From Runella sp. (GTDB lineage: Bacteria > Bacteroidota > Bacteroidia > Cytophagales > Spirosomataceae): DNA of 59,367 nucleotides. The notes below the pieces were generated by a model. The model made no database searches and was not told the DNA's origin. It saw only the letters and a program-made list of their open reading frames with translations. Both the position numbers and the translations under genes were made by a program. Below, one piece after another: positions 48,644 through 59,367 of this stretch. Positions within the stretch are counted from its first letter, which is position 1. Each line of letters begins with the position of its first letter. The DNA lies in contig JALQYJ010000031.1 in assembly GCA_023254175.1 (NCBI GenBank), positions 1-59,367 of the forward strand, read 5' to 3'.

Positions 48644-48814
48644 AGCTGACAATAAGTGGTAAGCCACTGTTACTTGTTTGTGAATAAAAGAAGAAGTTTA
48701 CATTTGTACTTTTTCAGTATAAAAACGATATAAACCTACGTTTTTGTTTAAAAAAATAAGACTAAGTTGGAACAAAGTGCCAAAAAAGTCGCGTGAACGG
48801 GAAAAATACTCCCA

Positions 48815-48856
48815 CCAAGAAGAAAGGCGCTGTGGATACAGCGCCTTTCTTCTTGG
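48815..48856 (-). terminator. Intrinsic terminator of the hexosaminidase gene
   Basis: A 19-bp perfect stem is formed by 48815-48833 and 48838-48856 (inner pairs GGCGCTGT/ACAGCGCC) with a 4-nt loop. It lies just beyond the minus-strand stop at 48879. Confidence 0.82.
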
Positions 48857-48878
48857 GTATGTCTCATACGTTATTCTT

Positions 48879-51188
48879 CTAATCTACCACCACTTCATCC
48901 ATGGCAATGGTCGTGGGGCGACCTGCTTCTGGATGACCTGCGGGGGCATTTCCTGCATTTTTGGCCCGTACTCGAATATACCGCGCCCGCGCCGTTTTGA
49001 AATCAGCAACCACAGGTAAGATTTGCCATCTACCCTCTAGCTGGTACGTCACAGGTTGCGCCAAGGCTTCTTTGAAACTTTCGCCGTCGCGCGAAAGGCC
49101 AATTTCCACCGAAGTAGGAGGGAAGATGTTGTTCAAAATCAGTTTTAAGAAATTGGTCGACACTTTGGTCACAGGTTTTACCTCGCCCAAATCAATCGTA
49201 ATTTCCAAATCTTTGCCCGAAATCTGCACCCATTCTGCACTGTTTTGAGGGCTTTGAGCCACCTGCCCGTCAGTCAGTTTCTTTTTATCAGGGTCAACCC
49301 AGTCGGCAGGGGCGTTAGCATATTTGTATGGTTTTCCTTTGGCGCGGTGCACAAAGAATTTTTCTTCAAAAGTAGCGCCAGCGGTCGTAATGGCCTTGAT
49401 CGTCGTGATTTTGTCCAACGTTATCGGCATGGTGTATTCCGTCGAGCCAGTCGTAGGTTGCTTGCCGTCGGTGGTGTAGTACGTTTTGCTGTCCGAGTCC
49501 AATTTATCCAAACGCACCTGCAACTGCCCTTGGTTGTTGAACTGCGTCACCGCCCGAATGTCCAAAATACGTTTTGAATAATTGACTTTGAGATAGTCTA
49601 ATCGTTTTAAATGCTCTTTCAAACGCATTGCAAAATCTTCAAAGTTTTTAACGCCCGAAGGCATCCAAGCCGATTCCGCAATGGCCGTAGCCCGAGGAAA
49701 CGTCATGTATTCAGCCTGTTCGGGAGTTGGAATATATTCCGTCCAAAGGTTTCCTTGTACTCCCAAAATGTATTTTTTAGACGCCTCGTCAAAGCCATCG
49801 GCGGGATCATAGCCATACACCTTTTCGATGGGTAAATACCCACCAATCGCCAGCGGTTCTTTGGCAGGATTACCTTGGTAATAATCGAGGTAGTAGTAGG
49901 TCGTCGGCGTCATGATGACATTGTGCTTTTGCTTAGCTGCTTCGATACCACCTGCCGTGCCTCTCCAGCTCATGACAGTCGCGTTGGGAGCCACGCCACC
50001 TTCCAAAATCTCGTCCCAACCAATAATGCTTCTTCCTTTGGAATTGACAAACTTCTCAATCCGTTTGATGAAGTAGCTTTGCAGCTCGTTTTCGTCTTTT
50101 AAGCCTTGTTTTTTTATCAATTCTTGGCAAAATGTACTCTGTTTCCACGCCTCTTTGGGGCATTCGTCACCACCAATGTGTACGTACTTACTTGGGAAAA
50201 GCGCCATTACTTCCGTCAACACGTCCTGCAAAAAAGTAAAGGTTTTTTCCGTGGGGCAAAACACGTCGTACATCACGCCCCATTTGGTGCCCACTTGGTA
50301 GTTTTTTGAAGGCTCACACCCCAATTCTGGATAAGCCGCCAACGCCGCTGTTGCGTGCCCTGGCAGTTCGATTTCGGGGATAATCGTGACATATTTCGAC
50401 TGAGCGTACTTCACGATGTCTTTGATTTCGGCTTGGGTATAAAATCCACCGTACTCTTTTCCGTCGTATTTCTGAGGGTAATTTTCTGAGTAGTACCCCA
50501 CAAGCGTTTCCTTGCGTTTTGAGCCCACTTGTGTGAGTTTAGGGTACTTCTTTATCTCAATGCGCCAGCCTTGGTCATCGGTCAAATGCCAGTGCAATAC
50601 GTTCATTTTGTGAACGGCTAGTAGGTCGATGTATTTTTTGACAAACGAAGCAGGCATAAAATGGCGCGCTACGTCGAGCATCAACCCTCGGTGCACAAAG
50701 CGAGGTTTGTCTTGAATTTTGCAAACGGGCATCGTCCACGCCACGTTTTCGACGGGTGTTGGACTAAATACGGCCGTGGGTAGCAGTTGAAGGATCGTTT
50801 GTAAACCATAAAAGGCTCCTTGTGGTGTCGCCGATTCCAGAATCACGCGCTCTTTTCCTACTATCAATTTATAGCCTTCGTTTCCTAAGCCCAAGGCTTT
50901 GTTCAAACGAATAAAAATCGTGTTGGTTGCCGTGGGGGAAGCAGCGAGCGCAATCGCCAAATTCAATTTAGAGGCTGTTTTAAGCACACTAGCCAACGAT
51001 TGTGCAATGGGTTTCAGTAACGCATCTTTGGCGTTTACAACGATTTTGGTCTGCCCATTCACCACAAACTGGCCCTCACCGCCATTGAACTGCGCAGGAA
51101 ATGGCACCAAGTTATAGCTATTGTCTTGGGCATAAAGTGAGGTATAGCAAATGAAAGCCAGAGAGAAAACAAAAAGTAATTTCTTCAT
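48879..51188 (-). CDS. Beta-N-acetylhexosaminidase (GH20), exported
   Basis: From ATG 51188 the product has 769 residues: signal peptide (MKKLLFVFSLAFICYTSLYAQ), GH20 N-terminal alpha/beta domain (about 25-155), and a catalytic TIM barrel beginning KPRFVHRGLMLDVARHFM. Key residues are HWHLTDDQGWRIEI (199-212) and the catalytic pair Asp341-Glu342 in HIGGDECPKEAW. A CHB_HEX_C-like domain (YYTTDGKQPTTGSTEY) and an F5/8-type C-terminal domain (LEITIDLGEVKPVTKVS) follow. It removes terminal GlcNAc/GalNAc from glycans such as chitin oligosaccharides or glycoproteins. The upstream extension to 51308 has no family similarity. Confidence 0.93.
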   Translation of the reverse strand: MKKLLFVFSLAFICYTSLYAQDNSYNLVPFPAQFNGGEGQFVVNGQTKIVVNAKDALLKPIAQSLASVLKTASKLNLAIALAASPTATNTIFIRLNKALGLGNEGYKLIVGKERVILESATPQGAFYGLQTILQLLPTAVFSPTPVENVAWTMPVCKIQDKPRFVHRGLMLDVARHFMPASFVKKYIDLLAVHKMNVLHWHLTDDQGWRIEIKKYPKLTQVGSKRKETLVGYYSENYPQKYDGKEYGGFYTQAEIKDIVKYAQSKYVTIIPEIELPGHATAALAAYPELGCEPSKNYQVGTKWGVMYDVFCPTEKTFTFLQDVLTEVMALFPSKYVHIGGDECPKEAWKQSTFCQELIKKQGLKDENELQSYFIKRIEKFVNSKGRSIIGWDEILEGGVAPNATVMSWRGTAGGIEAAKQKHNVIMTPTTYYYLDYYQGNPAKEPLAIGGYLPIEKVYGYDPADGFDEASKKYILGVQGNLWTEYIPTPEQAEYMTFPRATAIAESAWMPSGVKNFEDFAMRLKEHLKRLDYLKVNYSKRILDIRAVTQFNNQGQLQVRLDKLDSDSKTYYTTDGKQPTTGSTEYTMPITLDKITTIKAITTAGATFEEKFFVHRAKGKPYKYANAPADWVDPDKKKLTDGQVAQSPQNSAEWVQISGKDLEITIDLGEVKPVTKVSTNFLKLILNNIFPPTSVEIGLSRDGESFKEALAQPVTYQLEGRWQILPVVADFKTARARYIRVRAKNAGNAPAGHPEAGRPTTIAMDEVVVD

Positions 51189-51815
51189 ACGTAAATAATC
51201 GTCGTTTAGGGAACAAAGGAAGTAAAAAACGGCAGCAATCGAAAAATTAGTGTGTAAGCAGCCAAAAATAACAACGCCCCAACTTGGGTATTGGACGGGC
51301 AACTTCATAAAAAAACTATTAATTTATTTAAACCAATTTTTAAAGGAAATGTGCTACAAAAGCATATATTTTCGAGCAACAATGATTTTGAATGGCTTTG
51401 TTGCGTGGTTAACTCAAATTAATAAAATACAAACCTGAACACGTTTTTGGGGTGGTCTATTTTAGACGGACAGTTTACTTTGCAGGTTTAGTAATTGATT
51501 TTGATAATTATAATTTTGAAAGAAAAGCATTACATTTTTAGCACTATTCACAAAATTAATAAGACTTTAGTTTGAAAAAAACTAGATAATCTCATTCTAA
51601 TATATGGCTTGTAAATACTAACAATTCTATCCCTAATTTTAATTTTTTGCTTATCGTAGTGGTGCTTTTGTTATCGGTATATTTGTCTAATAGTTTTGAA
51701 AATTTTAGATTTTTTTGTGCTATATTTTAATGTATTAGTTTCATTTAATTTTTTTTAATTCAATTGCACCGTTTGATAAAAGATATAAACTCTCCCGCTT
51801 CCTAGCTCTCGTCTT

Positions 51816-52240
51816 TTAATAAGATTTTTTGCGTAATTTACTATAAATAAGGTGTTTTTTATATTGTTCTTTAAACTTACTCCTAGGCACTTCAAGTTTA
51901 TTCCTCTGACAAATTTCTGGAATTATCTTCCCCCAAATCCATTGGCATGATTTCCATAAAAGTTTAATTTCTGTGGGAAATCTGATGTAAACTTCATAAA
52001 AATTCGCATCTTTTAACAAGATAGTTTTATCTGGAATTTCGTCACGTTAATTCTCAATAATTTTACGCTGAAACTCTTCAAAATTCACCTGTTTATCTAG
52101 GTAAGAACAGGCTTTTGATACAAAAAAATATCTCTAATCATTTCATTATCAGCTAATAATTTTTCGTAAAAATAACTAAATTTTTCAGTCTGTGTTAAAT
52201 CTTTATAATAATTTTTCGTCACTGAGTTTTAGGTAATGCT
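51816..52240 (-). pseudogene. Decayed IS1182-like transposase fragment
   Basis: The minus strand can be read through stops and shifts as TKNYYKDLTQTEKFSYFYEKLL, then FEEFQRKIIEN-stop-RDEIPDKTILLKDANFYEVYIRFPTEIKLLWKSCQWIWGK and EVPRSKFKEQYKKHLIYSKLRKK. As I recall, IS1182-type DDE transposases contain a similar block ('DAT.YES.IR.PTD.KLLWE...RSKF..Q...Y...SK.RKK'). The first Asp of the DDE triad would be the one in LLKDANFYE. At least one stop (near 52050) and two frame changes are present, and the C-terminal half with the rest of the active site is missing. No inverted terminal repeats were identified. Confidence 0.65.
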
Positions 52241-52486
52241 TGAGGAACATTAAGCCAAAATAGCCCTGTTTAGGAAGCCAAGAGGGGGCACTAACCATCG
52301 TTTTTTTTAGGAAGTATTCAACTAAATATTTCTAATCAATAGTCTGATAAATAGCCCCTAAATCGGTGTAATTCTTAAAAATATACAATTTGGAAGAGTT
52401 TGCATATTTTGGCTCTTTTTTGGGACTATTTTATTTACAAAAATCTGTATATCAACAAGTTAAGCCTATAAAGGGAAACCTAAAGT

Positions 52487-52526
52487 AAAGAAAACGCCCC
52501 AACCGAAGTCAGGGCGTTTTCTTTTA
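52487..52526 (-). terminator. Intrinsic terminator of the rpoBC operon
   Basis: AAAGAAAACGCCC (52487-52499) and GGGCGTTTTCTTT (52512-52524) form a 13-bp stem about 20 bp after the rpoC stop, with an A/T-rich tail on the minus strand. Confidence 0.8.
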
Positions 52527-52546
52527 TAAACTTACGGGGAAACCTG

Positions 52547-55500
52547 TTAGTTTGCTAATTCACGTTTGCTACGACGTGAGCCACTGCGCTCACGTGATTC
52601 GGTCACGGTTTCGAGTTCTTCTTTCGAACCAATGATGTTTTTCTGGTAGCGACGAACGCCAGTTCCTGCTGGAATGAGGTGACCTACAATTACGTTTTCT
52701 TTCAAGCCATCGAGGGTATCGCGTTTTCCGCGTACGGCTGCTTCACTCAACACTTTGGTCGTCTCTTGGAAAGACGCGGCAGAGATAAAGCTCTCGGTAC
52801 CCAACGACGCCTGGGTAATACCCATCAAAGTGGGCTGAGCAACGGCCGCTTTCGCATCGCGTGCTACTACCAAACGCTGGTCACGGCGCTTGAGGGTCGA
52901 ATTTTCGTCACGCAAACGCCGTGCCGAAATCAACATACCAGGCTTCACGTTTTCAGAATCTCCCGCATCTTCTACCACTTTCATGTCAAGAACACGGTCG
53001 TTTTCTTCACGGAATGTCCACTTATCCACTGGTTGCATTTCCAAGAAGTTGGTATCTCCAGCTTCCATGATTTCTACTTTCTGCATCATTTGGCGTACAA
53101 TACACTCGATGTGCTTATCGTTGATTTTCACCCCTTGGAGGCGGTAAACTTCCTGAATTTCGTTCACCAAATACTCTTGTACTGCCGTTGGGCCTTTGAT
53201 TGACAAGATGTCACTAGGAGTAATGGCTCCGTCAGAAAGTGGCTCACCCGCTTTCACATAGTCACCATCCTGTACCAAGATGTGTTTCGACAAAGGCACA
53301 AGGTATTTTTTACGAGTACCGTCTTTCGACTCGATGTTGATTTCGCGGTTACCACGTTTTACCACACCGTAGATAACTACCCCGTCGATTTCGGATACTA
53401 CGGCTGGGTTCGATGGGTTTCGAGCTTCGAACAATTCCGTTACCCGTGGAAGACCTCCCGTGATATCGCGTGTTTTACCAAGTGTACGTGGCAATTTTGC
53501 CAACGGCTGACCTGCTTTCACGGTTGATCCATCTTTAATTACCAAGCGCGCCCCTACTGGTAAGTTGTAAATCTTCTCATCGGCGTCGGTTAAGAGCGGG
53601 CTCTTTCCTTTGACCAAGATACCCGGGTTTTTGGTACGGTCACGCGTTTCAATAATCACCTTTTCTTGGAAGCCCGACTGTTCGTCGATTTCTTCGCGGA
53701 ATGTGATACCTTCTTCGATTGATTCGTACTCAACAGCTCCGTTAAATTCTGACAAGATTACAGCGTTGTAAGGATCCCAGTTACAAAGCTCTTGACCTTT
53801 TGTAACGCGCTCACCTTCTTTCACTAACAACGTAGCTCCGTAAGGAACGTTATTTCCAATCAACACTTGTCCGTTGGTTTCGCTCACGATACGAATTTCA
53901 CCCGAACGACCCATTACAATCGTTACTGGATTACCATCGTTATCGGTCGATTCTACGGTACGCATATCTTCAAATTCAATCTTACCTTCAAATTTCGCCT
54001 TGATGTTGGCTTCTACGGCAATGTTTTGGGCAGTACCCCCCACGTGGAAGGTACGAAGTGTCAGCTGCGTACCTGGCTCTCCGATTGACTGTGAGGCAAT
54101 CACCCCAACCGACTCTCCGATTTCGGCCATACGGCTCGATGCCAAGTTACGTCCGTAACATTTCGAACAAACTCCACTGCGCGTTTCGCAGGTCAATACC
54201 GAGCGAATTTCGACAGTTTCGATGCTTGTTTCGTCGATACGAGCCGCAATTTCTTCCGTAATCTCTTGGCCTGATGACAGGATTAATTCACCCGTAAGTG
54301 GGTCAAGAACATCATGTACAGAAACACGTCCCAAGATACGCTCAGATAGAGGCTCAACGATGTCTTCGTTGTCTTTCAACGCTGAAATTTCGATACCACG
54401 CAAGGTTCCACAATCAACCTCGTTGACAACCACATCTTGGGCTACGTCGTGCAAACGACGAGTCAAGTAGCCCGCATCGGCTGTTTTCAAGGCCGTATCG
54501 GCCAAACCTTTACGTGCACCGTGCGTAGAGATAAAGTACTCAAGGACGTCAAGACCCTCCTTAAAGTTAGAAAGGATTGGGTTTTCGATGATTTCTCCAA
54601 CGCCCCCAGCAAGGTTTTTCTGAGGTTTCGCCATCAAACCACGCATCCCCCCCAACTGACGTACCTGCTCGCGAGAACCACGGGCTCCCGAGTGCATCAT
54701 CATGTACACCGAGTTGAAGCCTTGTTGGTCATTCTCCAATTGAGTCAAAAGCGTGTTTGCCAATTTCGTGTTGGTACGTGTCCAAACGTCGATAATTTGG
54801 TTATAACGCTCGTTTTCGGTGATAAGACCCATCATGAAGTTGTCCATCACGCCTTGTACTTCTTCTTTCGCACTTTCGATGAGCTGCCATTTTACGTCTG
54901 GGATTTTAATATCACCCAAACCGATTGACAATCCACCTTTAAAGGCTGTTTGGAAACCAAGGTGCTTGATGTCGTCCAAGAACTGCGCACAACGAGCGTT
55001 ACCCGCAATTTTGAAAACGTGTCCAATGATTTGCTGAAGTTTTTTCTTCGTCAACAATTCATTGATATATCCTACTGATTCTGGAACACACTGATTAAAC
55101 AACAAGCGTCCAGCAACCGTGTCAATCAATTTCTTCTCAAGGGTTCCGTCTTCGTTACGAACAGTTACACGGCACTTGATGTGCGCATGTTTCGAAAGTT
55201 TCCCTTCGTTAATCGCAATGATTACTTCTTCTGCTCCGTAGAAAGTCATTCCTTCGCCAATGATAGGCACCTCTGGGGTCGATTTACGTCCTTTTGTTAC
55301 GTAATACAGACCCAATACCATGTCTTGTGAAGGTACGGTAATTGGCGCTCCGTTGGCAGGGTTCAAGATATTGTGCGATGACAACATCAACAATGATGCT
55401 TCCAAAATTGCCTCTTGCCCTAGTGGTACGTGTACCGCCATCTGGTCACCGTCAAAGTCGGCGTTGAAGGCCGTACATACCAATGGGTGCAATTGAATCG

Positions 55501-56878
55501 CTTTTCCTTCAATCAACTTAGGTTGGAAGGCCTGAATACCCAAACGGTGAAGCGTTGGAGCACGGTTAAGCAATACAGGATGACCTTTCAATACGTTTTC
55601 CAAGATGTCCCAAACAACAGGGTCTTTGCGGTCAACGATTTTCTTGGCCGATTTTACCGTTTTAACGATACCACGCTCAATTAACTTACGGATGATAAAC
55701 GGCTTAAACAACTCTGCTGCCATGTCTTTGGGAAGACCGCACTCATGAAGTTTGAGTTCTGGACCTACCACAATTACCGAACGACCCGAGTAGTCAACAC
55801 GCTTACCAAGCAAATTTTGACGGAAACGTCCTTGCTTTCCTTTCAACATGTCTGAAAGTGATTTCAAGGCACGGTTACCTTCCGAACGTACTGCGTTTAC
55901 TTTACGGCTGTTGTCGAATAGCGAGTCAACGGCTTCTTGTAACATCCGTTTTTCGTTACGCAAAATCACTTCTGGTGCTTTGATTTCAATCAGACGCTTC
56001 AAACGGTTGTTACGAATGATTACACGACGATAGAGGTCGTTAAGGTCAGACGTAGCAAAACGTCCACCGTCCAAAGGTACAAGCGGACGAAGTTCTGGCG
56101 GAATCACAGGTACCATACGGATCACCATCCATTCTGGGCGGTTTTCGATACGTGTATTGGCGTCACGAAGCGCTTCTACTACCTTCAAACGCTTCAAGGC
56201 TTCCGCTTTACGCTGCTGCGATGTATCGTTGGCGGCATTGTGGCGCAATTCGTACGAAAGTTCGTCAAGGTGAATACGCGACAACAACAACTCTAGACCT
56301 TCTGCCCCCATCTTGGCGATGAATTTGTTAGGGTCAGTGTCAGGGAGAAGCTGATTCTCACGTGGTAGACGATCCATGATATCCAGATATTCATCTTCCG
56401 TCAAGAAGTCCATTTTGTTGACTCCGTCTTCCGCCTTAACCCCTGGTTGAACTACTACGTAGCGTTCGTAATAGATGATTTGGTCCAATTTCTTGGTCGA
56501 TAAGCCTAACAAATAACCAATTTTGTTGGGTAAGCTACGAAAGTACCAAATGTGTGCAACAGGAACTACCAATTCGATGTGTCCCATGCGCTCACGACGT
56601 ACTTTTTTCTCCGTTACTTCCACCCCACAACGGTCACAGATAATACCCTTATAACGAATACGCTTATACTTACCACAGTGGCATTCCCAGTCTTTTACGG
56701 GTCCGAAGATACGCTCACAAAAGAGTCCACCCATTTCAGGCTTATAAGTCCGATAGTTGATGGTTTCAGGTTGCGTTACTTCACCGTAAGAGCTTTCTAA
56801 GATAGACTCTGGCGAAGCCAAACTGATGGTAATCCGCGAAAAGTCACTATTGATTTTCTTGTTTTTCTTGAATGACAT
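52547..56878 (-). CDS. rpoC: DNA-directed RNA polymerase subunit beta'
   Basis: The 1443-residue product is full length. The N-terminal zinc site has Cys66, Cys68, Cys81 and Cys84 ([24 protein letters not shown]). The catalytic Mg-binding NADFDGDQM lies at about 470, and the second zinc site [16 protein letters not shown] is near 900. The bridge and trigger regions ([13 protein letters not shown] and similar) are present. With beta, alpha, omega and sigma it makes RNA. The ATG at 56878 follows rpoB by 102 bp; this spacer contains a 12-bp inverted repeat. Confidence 0.98.
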   Translation of the reverse strand: MSFKKNKKINSDFSRITISLASPESILESSYGEVTQPETINYRTYKPEMGGLFCERIFGPVKDWECHCGKYKRIRYKGIICDRCGVEVTEKKVRRERMGHIELVVPVAHIWYFRSLPNKIGYLLGLSTKKLDQIIYYERYVVVQPGVKAEDGVNKMDFLTEDEYLDIMDRLPRENQLLPDTDPNKFIAKMGAEGLELLLSRIHLDELSYELRHNAANDTSQQRKAEALKRLKVVEALRDANTRIENRPEWMVIRMVPVIPPELRPLVPLDGGRFATSDLNDLYRRVIIRNNRLKRLIEIKAPEVILRNEKRMLQEAVDSLFDNSRKVNAVRSEGNRALKSLSDMLKGKQGRFRQNLLGKRVDYSGRSVIVVGPELKLHECGLPKDMAAELFKPFIIRKLIERGIVKTVKSAKKIVDRKDPVVWDILENVLKGHPVLLNRAPTLHRLGIQAFQPKLIEGKAIQLHPLVCTAFNADFDGDQMAVHVPLGQEAILEASLLMLSSHNILNPANGAPITVPSQDMVLGLYYVTKGRKSTPEVPIIGEGMTFYGAEEVIIAINEGKLSKHAHIKCRVTVRNEDGTLEKKLIDTVAGRLLFNQCVPESVGYINELLTKKKLQQIIGHVFKIAGNARCAQFLDDIKHLGFQTAFKGGLSIGLGDIKIPDVKWQLIESAKEEVQGVMDNFMMGLITENERYNQIIDVWTRTNTKLANTLLTQLENDQQGFNSVYMMMHSGARGSREQVRQLGGMRGLMAKPQKNLAGGVGEIIENPILSNFKEGLDVLEYFISTHGARKGLADTALKTADAGYLTRRLHDVAQDVVVNEVDCGTLRGIEISALKDNEDIVEPLSERILGRVSVHDVLDPLTGELILSSGQEITEEIAARIDETSIETVEIRSVLTCETRSGVCSKCYGRNLASSRMAEIGESVGVIASQSIGEPGTQLTLRTFHVGGTAQNIAVEANIKAKFEGKIEFEDMRTVESTDNDGNPVTIVMGRSGEIRIVSETNGQVLIGNNVPYGATLLVKEGERVTKGQELCNWDPYNAVILSEFNGAVEYESIEEGITFREEIDEQSGFQEKVIIETRDRTKNPGILVKGKSPLLTDADEKIYNLPVGARLVIKDGSTVKAGQPLAKLPRTLGKTRDITGGLPRVTELFEARNPSNPAVVSEIDGVVIYGVVKRGNREINIESKDGTRKKYLVPLSKHILVQDGDYVKAGEPLSDGAITPSDILSIKGPTAVQEYLVNEIQEVYRLQGVKINDKHIECIVRQMMQKVEIMEAGDTNFLEMQPVDKWTFREENDRVLDMKVVEDAGDSENVKPGMLISARRLRDENSTLKRRDQRLVVARDAKAAVAQPTLMGITQASLGTESFISAASFQETTKVLSEAAVRGKRDTLDGLKENVIVGHLIPAGTGVRRYQKNIIGSKEELETVTESRERSGSRRSKRELAN

Positions 56879-56912
56879 TTTCGATATGATTTGTGTGAAA
56901 TTTTTGTTTAGG

Positions 56913-56975
56913 GTTTAGAGTTTACTGTGAAAAGTTTAGGGTTGTATTGTCAACCGCAAACAATAAACTCTAAAC
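56913..56975. repeat. 12-bp inverted repeat in the rpoB-rpoC spacer
   Basis: GTTTAGAGTTTA (56913-56924) is the exact reverse complement of TAAACTCTAAAC (56964-56975), 39 nt apart. A related GTTTAGGG unit recurs inside the spacer. In the transcript it could form a stem between the two genes. Confidence 0.55.
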
Positions 56976-56980
56976 ATTGA

Positions 56981-59367
56981 TTAGTCCATCGTAATTTCGA
57001 GTGCAAGGCCACGTAATTCGTGAATCAATACATTGAATGATTCTGGAATATTGGGCTTCGGAAGGTTCTCACCTTTCACGATAGCTTCGTAGGCTTTTGC
57101 ACGTCCAATTACGTCATCAGACTTCACGGTCAAAATCTCTTGGAGGATATGCGATGCTCCAAATGCTTCAAGTGCCCAAACCTCCATCTCTCCGAAACGC
57201 TGTCCACCAAACTGAGCTTTACCTCCCAATGGTTGCTGCGTAATGAGCGAGTATGGTCCAATTGAACGGGCGTGCATTTTATCATCCACCAAGTGGCCCA
57301 GTTTAAGCATGTACATAATACCTACTGTAACTGGTTGATCAAACTTATCACCTGACTGTCCATCGTAAAGCGGCGTGCGTCCAAACGAAGGAATACCAGC
57401 CTCGTTCAATTCAGAAACTACTTGTTCTTCCGTTGCTCCGTCAAAGATAGGAGTAGCGTACTTACGGCCTAATTTACGACCAGCCCATGCTAAGATGGTT
57501 TCGTAAATCTGACCGATGTTCATACGTGAAGGTACCCCAAGTGGGTTCAACACGATGTCCATTGGGGTTCCATCGGCCAAGAAAGGCATGTCTTCATCGC
57601 GAACGATTTTAGCCACAACTCCTTTGTTACCGTGGCGACCCGCCATTTTGTCCCCTACTTTGAGTTTACGTTTCTTAGCGATATATACTTTTGCCAATTT
57701 CACGATACCCGCAGGTAGTTCGTCACCTACTTCCAACGTAAAGCGGTCACGCTTGAAGCGTCCCGAAATCTCATTGCGGCGTTTTTGATAGTTCTTCACC
57801 ATCTCAAACAACAGCTTGTTCGTCGTTGGCTCATCTGTCCATCCTTCGATGATTAAGTCACCCAAAAGGTTCACTTCTTCAGGCACTACATAACCACCTT
57901 CGTCACGGTACGGGTTTTTATCTGGGAAGATGTTGTTGATGATGTTCACACGGCTAAATTTCACGCCTTTACTCATGATTTCTTCGCCAAATTTGTGCTT
58001 CACACCCGCACTCGTTTTGCCATCAAGCAACTCTACCATTTTATCGATGAGAACTTCACGGAGTTTGCTTAAGTCGCGTCCGTAGTTTTTCATCAACACT
58101 TTCAACTCGTCTTTTTGTTTTACACGCTCATCGCGGCCTGGACGAGAGAAAAGTTTAGTATCTACAACCACACCTTTCATTGATGGAGGTGCTTTACGTG
58201 AGGCATCTTTCACGTCACCCGCTTTATCTCCAAAGATGGCGCGGAGAAGTTTTTCTTCTGGAGTTGGGTCAGACTCTCCTTTTGGAGTAATCTTACCAAT
58301 CAAAATGTCACCTTCTTTTACTTCTGTACCCACACGTACGATACCGTTTTCGTCGAGGTTCTTCACGGCTTCCTCACTTACGTTTGGAATCTCAGCCGTC
58401 AATTCTTCCTCTCCACGCTTCGTATCACGTACTTCTAGGTCATATTCTTCGATGTGAATAGAAGTAAAAATATCTTCGCGTACTACACGCTCCGAAATCA
58501 CAATCGCATCCTCGAAGTTATATCCTTGCCAAGGCATGAATGCCACGAGAAGGTTACGTCCAAGCGCCAATTCACCGCCTTCAGTGGCGTATCCTTCACT
58601 TAAGATTTGTCCTTTCTCAACTGGCTGGCCTTTCAAAACCATTGGCTTGAGGTTGATACAAGTATCTTGGTTGGTACGACGGAATTTCACTAAATCGTAA
58701 GTGACAACATCGCTATCGAAACTTACCAAACGCTGCTCATACGTACGTTCGTAACGAATCACAATTTTAGTAGCATCAACAAACTCAACCACCCCGTTAC
58801 CCTCTGCTACCACCAACGCACGTGAATCGCGAGCGACACGGCCTTCAAGGCCTGTACCTACGATAGGTGCTTGTGGACGAAGCAATGGTACGGCTTGGCG
58901 TTGCATGTTTGAGCCCATCAAGGCACGGTTGGCATCATCGTGCTCCAAGAATGGAATCATTGATGCCGCTACCGATACAATCTGGTTTGCAGCAATATCC
59001 ATCAACGACACTTGTGAAGGCTCTACCATTGGGAAGTCCCCTTCAAAACGCGTCTTGATTCTATCAACTAAGAAGTTTCCATTGTCATCTACCGAAGCAT
59101 TCGCTTGAGCGATATAACGTGAATCCTCTTCTTCTGCGGTCAAATACACTAAATCATCGGTTAACTTACCGTCGTTGATTACGCGATATGGTGTTTCAAT
59201 GAAGCCCATGCTGTTGGTTTTAGCGTACACACAAAGTGACGAAATCAAACCAATGTTTGGCCCTTCAGGAGTTTCAATCGTACAAAGACGGCCATAGTGC
59301 GTATAGTGAACGTCACGAACCTCGAAACCTGCACGTTCGCGGCTCAAACCACCAGGTCCAAGGGCTG
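56981..59367 (-). CDS. rpoB: DNA-directed RNA polymerase subunit beta (5' end outside window)
   Basis: The frame runs to the right edge ([41 protein letters not shown]), so the N-terminal part of about 500 residues is missing. Inside are [41 protein letters not shown], and the C-terminal [27 protein letters not shown], all strongly conserved parts of beta including the rifampicin-region downstream boundary. It ends with [16 protein letters not shown]. It is the promoter-proximal gene of the rpoBC unit. Confidence 0.97.
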   Translation of the reverse strand, partial: ALGPGGLSRERAGFEVRDVHYTHYGRLCTIETPEGPNIGLISSLCVYAKTNSMGFIETPYRVINDGKLTDDLVYLTAEEEDSRYIAQANASVDDNGNFLVDRIKTRFEGDFPMVEPSQVSLMDIAANQIVSVAASMIPFLEHDDANRALMGSNMQRQAVPLLRPQAPIVGTGLEGRVARDSRALVVAEGNGVVEFVDATKIVIRYERTYEQRLVSFDSDVVTYDLVKFRRTNQDTCINLKPMVLKGQPVEKGQILSEGYATEGGELALGRNLLVAFMPWQGYNFEDAIVISERVVREDIFTSIHIEEYDLEVRDTKRGEEELTAEIPNVSEEAVKNLDENGIVRVGTEVKEGDILIGKITPKGESDPTPEEKLLRAIFGDKAGDVKDASRKAPPSMKGVVVDTKLFSRPGRDERVKQKDELKVLMKNYGRDLSKLREVLIDKMVELLDGKTSAGVKHKFGEEIMSKGVKFSRVNIINNIFPDKNPYRDEGGYVVPEEVNLLGDLIIEGWTDEPTTNKLLFEMVKNYQKRRNEISGRFKRDRFTLEVGDELPAGIVKLAKVYIAKKRKLKVGDKMAGRHGNKGVVAKIVRDEDMPFLADGTPMDIVLNPLGVPSRMNIGQIYETILAWAGRKLGRKYATPIFDGATEEQVVSELNEAGIPSFGRTPLYDGQSGDKFDQPVTVGIMYMLKLGHLVDDKMHARSIGPYSLITQQPLGGKAQFGGQRFGEMEVWALEAFGASHILQEILTVKSDDVIGRAKAYEAIVKGENLPKPNIPESFNVLIHELRGLALEITMD

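Larger units (their letters stand above)
51189..52546. other. AT-rich intergenic island with a transposase relic
   Basis: This stretch of almost 1.4 kb is clearly richer in A and T than the flanking genes and holds no intact gene. From about 51815 to 52240 the minus strand carries a decayed transposase (separate entry), and 52487-52526 is the rpoC terminator. In 51300-51800 I see only poly-T/A-rich sequence with short, unconvincing frames. It separates the accessory genes from the rpoBC operon. Confidence 0.7.

Noticed and set aside
52679-53203. Open frame of 174 codons on the plus strand inside rpoC
   Set aside because: It is antisense to a strongly conserved part of rpoC, has no family similarity and no promoter; it is a shadow frame.
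1-59367. CRISPR arrays, tRNA or rRNA genes, prophage or complete insertion sequences
   Set aside because: No regularly spaced repeats, tRNA cloverleaf sequences, rRNA segments or intact transposase/phage genes were seen when reading the window.

Overview
The window reads as chromosomal DNA of a Bacteroidota bacterium, most likely order Cytophagales (Spirosomataceae/Runella-like). The reasons are the TonB-dependent receptors with carboxypeptidase-regulatory N-domains, a TonB receptor/DUF4249 lipoprotein pair, a serine palmitoyltransferase, BatA, DUF4834, DUF2147, DUF2795 and PorT-type proteins, and repeated promoter elements of the Bacteroidota type (TTTG, about 19 bp, TAnnTTTG). Genus is inference. 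The window starts inside an M1-like metallopeptidase gene and ends inside rpoB; rpoB-rpoC lie at the right edge on the minus strand. No rRNA, tRNA, CRISPR array or intact mobile element was seen.

Layout. 0-7.5 kb: metallopeptidase tail, RidA, GDP-mannose pyrophosphorylase, DUF3089 hydrolase, a large TonB receptor, acetyl-xylan-esterase-like hydrolase. 7.6-11.8 kb: a tight four-gene surface polysaccharide operon (glycosyltransferase, zinc-ribbon methyltransferase, glycosyltransferase, O-antigen polymerase/ligase). 11.9-15 kb: LEA-like helical protein, serine palmitoyltransferase, exported Gfo/Idh oxidoreductase, quinone oxidoreductase. 16-20 kb: a cluster of three palindromes, then a minus-strand pair of CocE/NonD hydrolase and multipass membrane protein. 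20-24.6 kb: glmM, gamma carbonic anhydrase, haloperoxidase-like lipoprotein, OmpH/Skp. 24.7-27.2 kb: minus-strand BatA, DUF4834 and a broken RND/MMPL exporter gene. 27.2-32.5 kb: methionine-(R)-sulfoxide reductase, GT9 heptosyltransferase-like protein, siroheme synthase N-domain, DUF2147, KdsC-like HAD, isolated nuoB-nuoC, DUF2795. 32.6-34.2 kb: a cobalamin riboswitch heading a two-gene operon of a membrane transporter-like protein and a Dph6-like PP-loop ATPase. 34.4-37.8 kb: YqgE, PorT-like barrel, then trpE behind a classical tryptophan attenuator, followed by a rearrangement scar. 37.8-51.2 kb: DUF protein, HesB-like protein, giant NtrY-like kinase, acyl-CoA dehydrogenase, double ABC ATPase, DUF4249/TonB receptor pair, GH20 hexosaminidase. 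51.2-52.5 kb: AT-rich intergenic island with a decayed transposase. 52.5-59.4 kb: rpoC and rpoB.

Most notable: (i) a tryptophan leader peptide with three consecutive Trp codons and mutually exclusive hairpins in front of trpE, whose promoter is so close that the leader peptide mRNA may be leaderless; (ii) a B12-riboswitch operon that pairs a transporter-like membrane protein with a Dph6-type amide-forming ATPase, suggesting an undescribed corrinoid uptake or amidation function; (iii) several genome-decay scars (RND exporter with an internal deletion and frameshift, transposase relic, truncated secreted-protein gene bounded by an inverted duplication of its neighbour's 3' end). In several genes a TAnnTTTG promoter element lies inside the longest possible reading frame and argues for a downstream start codon; starts were set accordingly.
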